DNA of 64,000 bases from NCBI GenBank assembly GCA_039090855.1, contig CM077034.1:10804984-10868983 (forward strand), written 5' to 3'. This DNA is from Macrothele yani. Taxonomy: Eukaryota; Arthropoda; Arachnida; Araneae; Macrothelidae. Under the pieces are notes generated by a model. That model worked only from the letters and a program-made list of their open reading frames with translations, was not told the DNA's origin and did no database searches. Position numbers and translations under genes: made by a program. Of the stretch, positions 58,437 to 64,000 are shown piece by piece. How positions within the stretch are numbered: the first letter of the stretch is position 1; the number at the start of each line of letters is the position of its first letter.

Positions 58437-58779
58437 AATTGCGTTCCTCGTTCTCTGTCGTGTAGGTCGAAGCCGAGAAGTGTCCAGAGGCTCCGTGTGA
58501 TTTCTCAAACTGTTGGTTCTTGTAGTCACGGCAACTGGGGACGGGGAACGACGGCCCGAATGAGACGCAACACTCGCCACATTTTGAGGCGACTTTGGAT
58601 GGTGGCAACAACCGGACTCTTTTGGATAAGACACGCATTCCACAGAGCAGTGCTTCCTACATCCCCGACACTGACATAATTCCGGGTGTGAGCACTGTTC
58701 CCGGTCTGAACAGCACATCTGGTGATGGCTACAGGAACTGTTGTGGTGCGCTAAACAGCAGTCACTACTGGTCTTCTTC
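58437..58779 (-). CDS. PLK4: PLK4 exon: Cys/His-rich linker and start of polo-box 1
   Basis: The exon has 343 bases, one completing the previous codon plus 114 open codons. The acceptor is TTTTCTCTGAAG| and the donor is ATT|GTAAGT, close to consensus. The C-terminal end, TSRLRPTRQRTRNAI, matches the conserved PLK4 motif that opens PB1 (SRLRP.RQ.T.NA followed by VSIL), and the next exon begins exactly with VSIL. The first half is unusual: about 54 residues hold 13 Cys and 8 His, with doublets such as CC and HH spread through it. This could bind zinc. A Ser/Thr/Arg-rich spacer separates it from PB1. Residue similarity, phase and splice sites together make the assignment firm; the role of the Cys-rich part is unknown. 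Confidence 0.85.
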
Positions 58780-58965
58780 CTTCAGAGAAAAAAAATAAAT
58801 AAATGGGATAGACAAAAACCCAGCATTTTAGAACTGCATTCAACATACTTTTTTGTATTGGGGTGTGTTCAAAAGTTCTATCATAAGCAGGCCTAGTGCT
58901 ACGAAATTTCAAGTGTTAGCCTAAGTTTTAGCCAAATTAAAAAATCATTAGCTATATTTTAAAAA
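58780..58965. other. PLK4 intron, short spacer
   Basis: AT-rich sequence right before the exon acceptor (transcript sense), including the T-rich tract at 58784-58800. Nothing else seen. Confidence 0.5.
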
Positions 58966-59218
58966 TTTGCATTTTTGAATATCACTTTTAGTCGGCAAAG
59001 TTCGATGAACACTTACCGCAGGTGGGGCTTGGCTTTCGATTCTTATTTCCGTTATGTTGATGTGGCATGGGGGTTTTTTCATTTAGTTGCGGGTCCACTT
59101 CATTTTTTTCCCGTTGGTATTTATCTGGTCTCGTCACTAAATGAGTTTTTCCTTTGCTGCATCCTCATTTACTTCAATAATTTTTCATAATCATAACAAT
59201 TTTTCATAACCCTAGTAC

Positions 59219-59248
59219 TTTCCGCAATACTCCATTGCCGTCATCGAG
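59219..59248 (-). ncRNA. Hammerhead-like core, left arm of inverted PLE
   Basis: Minus strand: CTCGATGA, then GGCAAT/ATTGC as stem around GGAGT, then GGAAAG. It departs from CTGATGA at one or two core bases. The stem base pair C-G here is T-A in the other arm. Confidence 0.4.
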
Positions 59249-59914
59249 GGGACGTTTTGCTCCGACTGGCACGGACCGTGTCAGCTGGGCATTTCGGTGG
59301 TTCTCGCGGGCTGCTTCTGTCATCGGCTATCGCTTCTTCTTGGGCGTTGTGGCGCCATCTCTTGTTGGTCACTGATCTCCTTTTTCGAACTTTTTCATTT
59401 TTTTGCTCAATTTTAATTAAATTTCTCCAGCTGTTTCTCAAAATATTAGGGTCATTATGGTTGCAAACTTTTGCCCTATTTTTTTCATTCATTACCGACT
59501 CTGCTATTCTGGGGTGTTTTTCGGATTTACAGCTTTTAATGATTTTTATATTTTCGAATTTAGGATATTTTTGGTTATCCAGACAGTATTGAATAAGTGC
59601 TGTTTTTCAAAAATATAAAAATCATTAAAAGCTGTAAATCCGAAAAACACCTCAGAATAGCAGAGTCGGTAATGAATGAAAAAATAGGGCAAAAGTTTGC
59701 AACCATAATGACCCTAATATTTTGAGAAACAGCTGGAGAAATTTAATTAAAATTGAGCAAAAAAATGAAAAAGTTCGAAAAATGAGATCAGTGACCAACA
59801 AGAGATGGCGCCACAACGCCCAAGAAGAAGCGATAGCCGATGACAGAAGCAGCCCAGGAGAACCACCGAAATGCCCAGCTGACACGGTCCGTGCCAGTCG
59901 GAGCAAAACGTCCC

Positions 59915-59944
59915 CTCGATGACGGTAATGGAGTATTACCGAAA
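59915..59944 (+). ncRNA. Hammerhead-like core, right arm of inverted PLE
   Basis: Plus strand: CTCGATGA, stem CGGTAAT/ATTACCG around GGAGT, then GAAA. Both stem sides changed together relative to the left arm. Confidence 0.45.
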
Positions 59945-60183
59945 GTACTAGGGTTATGAAAATTTATTAAAGTAAATGAGGATGCAGCAAAGGAAAAAAC
60001 TCATTTAGTGACGAGACCAGATAAATACCAACGGGAAAAAAAAATGAAGTGGACCAGAAACTAAATGAAAAAACCCCCATGCCGCATCCACATAACGGAA
60101 ATAAGAATCGAAAGCCAAGCCCCACGTGCGGTAAGTGTTCATCGAACTTTACCGACTAAAAGTGAAGTTCAAAAATGCAAATG

Positions 60184-61261
60184 CATTAATGCACGCTTAA
60201 AAATATAACCTCCAATATCGGAAGTAAATTGAAATTTCAAAAATGTTTGTGAGAAAAGGCATATCAGAAATGTATAAACAGGTTGTCTCTACTGATTCCC
60301 AATTAACCAAATTCATGACTTCTCAACAATGCGTGGCACAATGACAGCCATTCTAAACTTTTAATCTAGTACCCTTGGCTTGAGATCCCAGGTTATTTTT
60401 TATTTTTACAAACACTGAAATTAATTCCATGCAACAATAGTTTAGGCAAAACTGATGCGTCTACATACCTGCCAACCACTACGAAATGTCTGTAGTTTCT
60501 ACGGATTTAGTTGTCTGACTACAGAACTACGGACATCGCTGTCCAAACTACGATTCTACGAATTCTCATTTTGTTTAGATTTTTTTTTTTTTTCATTTTT
60601 CTAGTATTTCATGATATACATGTGATTCAGAGCGGATTCGCAGGATTCCGCTTTTTTTTTTTTTGTTTTAGGTCATCAGGTATATCGTCCTCGAAAGCGG
60701 TATTTAGTACTTTTAAAATTTTCTGAAACGGTAGTTAAACGGCGTGAAAATTTTTGCCGTAATCGCATTTTTCTTTTCTCTCCCGATGTTGCCTTTGTGT
60801 CTTCTTTTCTTGTTAAATATCATTTAATTGCATAAATGTCTGTATTTCGGCTTGAAACTGCAGGCAACAATTTGCGAAAACGGAACTTAGAACGCCGTGA
60901 AAATTTTCCCGTAATCTTCAGGCATGAGATTCTTCCGCGAATTCCGAGGAATTCCGCCCTTTTGTTTTTATTTTGGTCATTTACGAGATCAATACACAAG
61001 TGAAGAGAATATCTTGGCAGGGGGTGGGGGGGTCGCGTCGGAGATCGGAATACCATCTTTACGAAACTTTCGAAAACGGAAGGTCGACGGAATTTAGATT
61101 TTTTCTGTAATCGTAATTTCTTTTTTCTAGCAATGTTCTGTCCAGTAATATTGCTAGATATCATTTTACTGCATAAATATTTGTATTTCAGCTTGAAAAT
61201 TTATGGCAAATTTTCAAAACTGGAAGTCGTACGGAGGACAGATTTTCGTCGTGCCTCCCGA
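60184..61261. other. PLK4 intron with diverged repeats
   Basis: Poly-T runs at about 60579-60592 and 60652-60664. From about 60720 there are loose repeats of CGGAA..TTAGAACGCCGTGAAA and CCGCGAATTCCGAGGAATTC, related to 32400-33240 on the other strand or in diverged form. No gene seen. Confidence 0.45.
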
Positions 61262-62790
61262 GCGCGGTATTCCGGAGAATGGAAGTGACAAAGTTGGAAA
61301 ATTTGTAAAAATTGATGCATAGTGTTCAAAAGTGTTATCCTCAAAGTTACACCATTTATCTAAAATAGTTGAAAATTTGATATCATGCGCTCATGATATC
61401 AAATTTTCACCAAAATTTGATATCACCCGAGCGCAGTATTCCGGAGAATGGAAGTGACAAAGTTGGAAAATTTGATTTGTAAAAATTGATGCATAGTGTT
61501 CAAAAGTGTTATCCTCAAAGTTACACCATTTATCTAAAATAGTTGAAAATTTGATATCATGCGCTCATGATATCAAATTTTCACCAAAATTTGATATCAC
61601 CCGCGCGCAGTATTCCGGAGAATGGAAGTGACAAAGTTGGAAAATTTGATTTGTAAAAATTGATGCATAGTGTTCAAAAGTGTTATCCTCAAAGTTACAC
61701 CATTTATCTAAAATAGTTGAAAATTTGATATCATGCGCTCATGATATCAAATTTTCACCAAAATTTGATATCACCCGTGCGCAGTATTCCGGAGAATGGA
61801 AGTGACAAAGTTGGAAAATTTGATTTGTAAAAATTGATGCATAGTGTTCAAAAGTGTTATCCTCAAAGTTACACCATTTATCTAAAATAGTTGAAAATTT
61901 GATATCATGCGCTCATGATATCAAATTTTCACCAAAATTTGATATCACCCGAGCGCAGTATTCCGGAGAATGGAAGTGACAAAGTTGGAAAATTTGATTT
62001 GTAAAAATTGATGCATAGTGTTCAAAAGTGTTATCCTCAAAGTTACACCATTTATCTAAAATAGTTGAAAATTTGATATCATGCGCTCATGATATCAAAT
62101 TTTCACCAAAATTTGATATCACCCGAGCGCAGTATTCCGGAGAATGGAAGTGACAAAGTTGGAAAATTTGATTTGTAAAAATTGATGCATAGTGTTCAAA
62201 AGTGTTATCCTCAAAGTTACACCATTTATCTAAAATAGTTGAAAATTTGATATCATGCGCTCATGATATCAAATTTTCACCAAAATTTGATATCACCCGC
62301 GCGCAGTATTCCGGAGAATGGAAGTGACAAAGTTGGAAAATTTGATTTGTAAAAATTGATGCATAGTATTCAAAAGTGTTATCCTCAAAGTTACACCATT
62401 TATCTAAAATAGTTGAAAATTTGATATCATGCGCTCATGATATCAAATTTTCACCAAAATTTGATATCACCCGCGCGCAGTATTCCGGAGAATGGAAGTG
62501 ACAAAGTTGGAAAATTTGATTTGTAAAAATTGATGCATAGTGTTCAAAAGTGTTATCCTCAAAGTTACACCATTTATCTAAAATAGTTGAAAATTTGATA
62601 TCATGCGCTCATGATATCAAATTTTCACCAAAATTTGATATCACCCGCGCGCAGTATTCCGGAGAATGGAAGTGACAAAGTTGGAAAATTTGTAAAAATT
62701 GATGCATAGTGTTCAAAAGTGTTATCCTCAAAGTTACACCATTTATGTAAAATAGTTGAAGCTTTGATATCATGCGCTCATGGTCCTCAG
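61262..62790. repeat. 174-bp tandem array with a built-in palindrome, about nine units
   Basis: GAAAATTTGATATCATGCGC begins at 61371, 61545, 61719, 61893, 62067, 62241, 62415 and 62589, exactly 174 bp apart, with a changed ninth copy near 62763. In each unit GAAAATTTGATATCATG is followed four bases later by its exact complement. Units are almost identical, differing mainly at CCCG[AC]GCG. The first and last units lack a short GATTT. The array ends about 200 bp from the donor of the PLK4 exon at 62999. Confidence 0.95.
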
Positions 62791-62998
62791 GCTGAAAGTT
62801 TTTTCAGCATGCTAGAAGAAATTATTGTTATCAGAAGGAATAAAAAAAAAGAAAAGAAAGAAAATCGACAATAAAGAAATAGGGAGAGAAAGATATTAGC
62901 AGAAAAAAAAATAAGCAATGGAGGCTGCGGAGCTGCAAGTTCAATAAAGAACAAACTAACAGTGGTCCGCAGTCTTGCTGTGCGTTTGAATTTTTCAC
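62791..62998. other. PLK4 intron start
   Basis: A-rich intron sequence directly after the GTGAAA donor (transcript sense). No other feature. Confidence 0.5.
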
Positions 62999-63348
62999 CC
63001 AGTTAAAGCATCCAGCCTTTTTTTTTTTTCCCTTCTTTGTTTTATCTTGTCATAAACTGCAATTTTAGAGGCAGTACGATCATATGGTGAGTGAAGGTTC
63101 GCACGCTGCACATTCACTTGCTTGGATTTCCCATCTGTCAAGTGTTTTGGAATTCTTAACGCATCCGACTGATTTTTATTGGTGGAAGTTTCGAACTTAA
63201 ATCTCGCAGTGTTACCTATCATTTCCTTGCCAGAAGGGGAATCAACTTTGCATTTCACATGAGTCAAGTTTGTTTCATTAGAGTCCTTGTTTGTTCTAAC
63301 GTTTTGTTGTGGTGCGCATTTCTTTTTCACAAAGAGATGAATTGTTTC
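62999..63348 (-). CDS. PLK4: PLK4 exon, linker segment (probable)
   Basis: Open block of 116 codons plus two bases. The acceptor is a TTTTTTAG tract ending at 63349, with an in-frame stop just upstream that forces splicing. The donor GG|GTGAAA ends the exon at about 62999, one base uncertain because of a nearby poly-A run. The two leftover bases GG join the first G of the 58779 exon to make a Gly codon, so phases agree. The peptide starts ETIHLF, is polar and Lys/Asn/Ser-rich, and ends with a basic stretch QRREKKKRLDAL. It has no domain I recognise, as expected for the poorly conserved linker between the kinase and polo boxes. Assignment rests on openness, splice sites, phase and position 4.2 kb upstream of a clear PLK4 exon, not on residue similarity. 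It could be another gene's exon. Confidence 0.55.
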
Positions 63349-63561
63349 CTAAAAAAGTCTATGTATGCCGCACAATAATACCAGTTACTACTGACAAGAC
63401 TCTACCCAATGTTGGCAGGTATGTGTCTATAATATCATTGCTGCTAAAATGGTTATACAATGGCGAGGGGAGGAGGGTGCTTTTTAATGAACCCCTATCT
63501 GAAAGCCAGTTAAGATGAAAGCTGAATGTAATTCTTATGTCACTAAAATTGCTTAACAGGA
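63349..63561. other. PLK4 intron, upstream side
   Basis: Contains the poly-pyrimidine tract and acceptor AG (63349-63356) for the exon at 62999-63348. Nothing else recognised. Confidence 0.45.
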
Positions 63562-64000
63562 ATTATGTAATTCATCATCATCATCATTGTCAACCATTAT
63601 CAATCCACTGCTGGACGAAGGTCTCCCCAAGTTTCCTCCACAACGGTCTGTCTTGTGCCAGTCTCCTCCATGTCACCCCTGCATACTTTCGAATTTCATC
63701 CACCCATCTCCCATGTGGTCTTCTTCTGGGTCTTTTCCTGTCCCTTGGAATTCAATCTAAAATTTCGGCTGTCCATCGATGGTCTGTCCTTCTGGCAGTA
63801 TGTCCAGCCCATTGCCATTTCAGGGATTTAACTCTGATCATGATGTCTTCCACTCTTGTCATTTTTTGGATCCACGAGTTCCTCTTCTTATCTCTCCTGG
63901 TTACACCAAGCATGCACCTCTCCATGCTGCTTTGAGTTGTCTGCAGCCTTTGTATGTCTCTTTTAGCTAAGGTCCACGTCTCTGCACCATACGTAAGCAC
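63562..64000 (-). pseudogene. Non-LTR retrotransposon, 3' end, second copy (runs off the window)
   Basis: On the minus strand from 64000: LTYGAETWTLAKRDIQRLQT, MERCMLGVTRRDKKRNSW, EDIMIRVKSLKWQWAGHTAR, then, after a frameshift near 63755, DRKRPRRPHGRWVDEIRK and LGETFVQQWIDN-like residues. A (GAT)n tail is seen as ATCATCATCATCAT at 63572. It is the same family as 11086-11752 and retains the EDIM residues that copy lacks. The 5' part continues beyond the window. Confidence 0.88.

Larger units (their letters stand above)
58966..60183. mobile_element. Inverted dimer of a PLE 3' end, arms about 590 bp
   Basis: Left arm 58966-59557, right arm 59609-60183, spacer about 50 bp, arms nearly identical. 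Each arm encodes the PLE tail: RIAESVMNEKNRAKVCNHND and ILRNSWRNLIKIEQKNEKVR, minus in the left arm and plus in the right. Each also carries a hammerhead-like stem. The left side keeps a little more of the gene (YCLDNQKYPKFENIKIIKSC). Transcribed within PLK4 pre-RNA it would fold into a very long hairpin. Confidence 0.88.
1865..63348 (-). other. PLK4: PLK4 gene, internal part (four exons, three large introns)
   Basis: Four minus-strand blocks join in phase into one reading frame that matches the linker and cryptic polo-box region of Polo-like kinase 4. Seen in the sequence: every internal border is GT-AG, and the junction phases are 2, 0 and 0 in transcript order. Known of the family: PLK4 is the Ser/Thr kinase that starts centriole duplication, and its PB1-PB2 cassette binds Asterless/CEP152-type partners and dimerises the enzyme at the centrosome. 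The introns measure about 4.2, 24.8 and 31.5 kb and are filled with transposons and tandem arrays. The 5' part (kinase domain) and 3' part (rest of PB2, PB3) lie outside the window. Confidence 0.85.

Noticed and set aside
63309..63518. Plus-strand 69-codon frame opposite the PLK4 exon acceptor.
   Set aside because: It overlaps the minus-strand exon and its pyrimidine tract and shows no family motif.

Overview
The window looks like repeat-rich arthropod nuclear DNA. It carries many Tc1/mariner transposons, Penelope-like elements (PLEs) with GIY-YIG endonucleases and hammerhead-like motifs, tRNA-derived SINEs, a non-LTR retrotransposon and hAT elements. I cannot fix the order; an insect or chelicerate with a large genome fits. 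I see no bacterial or viral gene organisation. || The host content is one gene on the minus strand. Four coding exons of Polo-like kinase 4 (PLK4/SAK, the centriole-duplication kinase) lie at 62999-63348, 58437-58779, 33573-33677 and 1865-2120, in transcript order. The joins have GT-AG borders and compatible phases. They encode part of the linker after the kinase domain, a Cys/His-rich segment, polo-box 1 and the start of polo-box 2. The kinase domain lies beyond position 64000 and the rest of PB2/PB3 lies before position 1. The introns are about 4.2, 24.8 and 31.5 kb, so nearly everything else here is intronic. || Layout: 193-1734 Tc1-A copy 1; 1865-2120 PLK4 exon; 2231-3082 PLE fragment; 3093-4156 deleted Tc1-B; 4186-7822 mariner fragment expanded into 21 units of 166 bp; 7838-10755 DDE transposon split by a SINE expanded into 197-bp units; 11086-11752 LINE end; 12335-13886 Tc1-A copy 2; 13982-15692 Tc1-C holding a foldback element; 15935-20441 degraded Tc1-D holding a 75-bp palindromic array and a PLE foldback; 20551-21771 short DDE element with a 156-bp array; 21920-24710 PLE-B with a SINE in it; 24728-32040 PLE-C broken by an array of its own RT core, Tc1-E, a 135-bp SINE array and a hAT; 33573-33677 PLK4 exon with about 23 copies of its own 3' splice site; 34928-36155 mariner-B with a SINE; 36233-36560 33-bp array; 37444-47930 satellite; 47931-48740 Tc1-A copy 3; 49083-54440 PLE-E split by a 4.7-kb array-bearing transposon; 55123-56836 Tc1-F; 57037-58374 mariner-C; 58437-58779 PLK4 exon; 58966-60183 inverted PLE dimer; 61262-62790 174-bp array; 62999-63348 PLK4 exon; 63562-64000 second LINE copy. 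|| Two themes stand out. At least ten tandem arrays have grown, most from internal pieces of transposons, and one has amplified the intron/exon boundary of a PLK4 exon. The PLE-related repeats repeatedly show the CTGANGA / stem II / GAAA core of hammerhead ribozymes.
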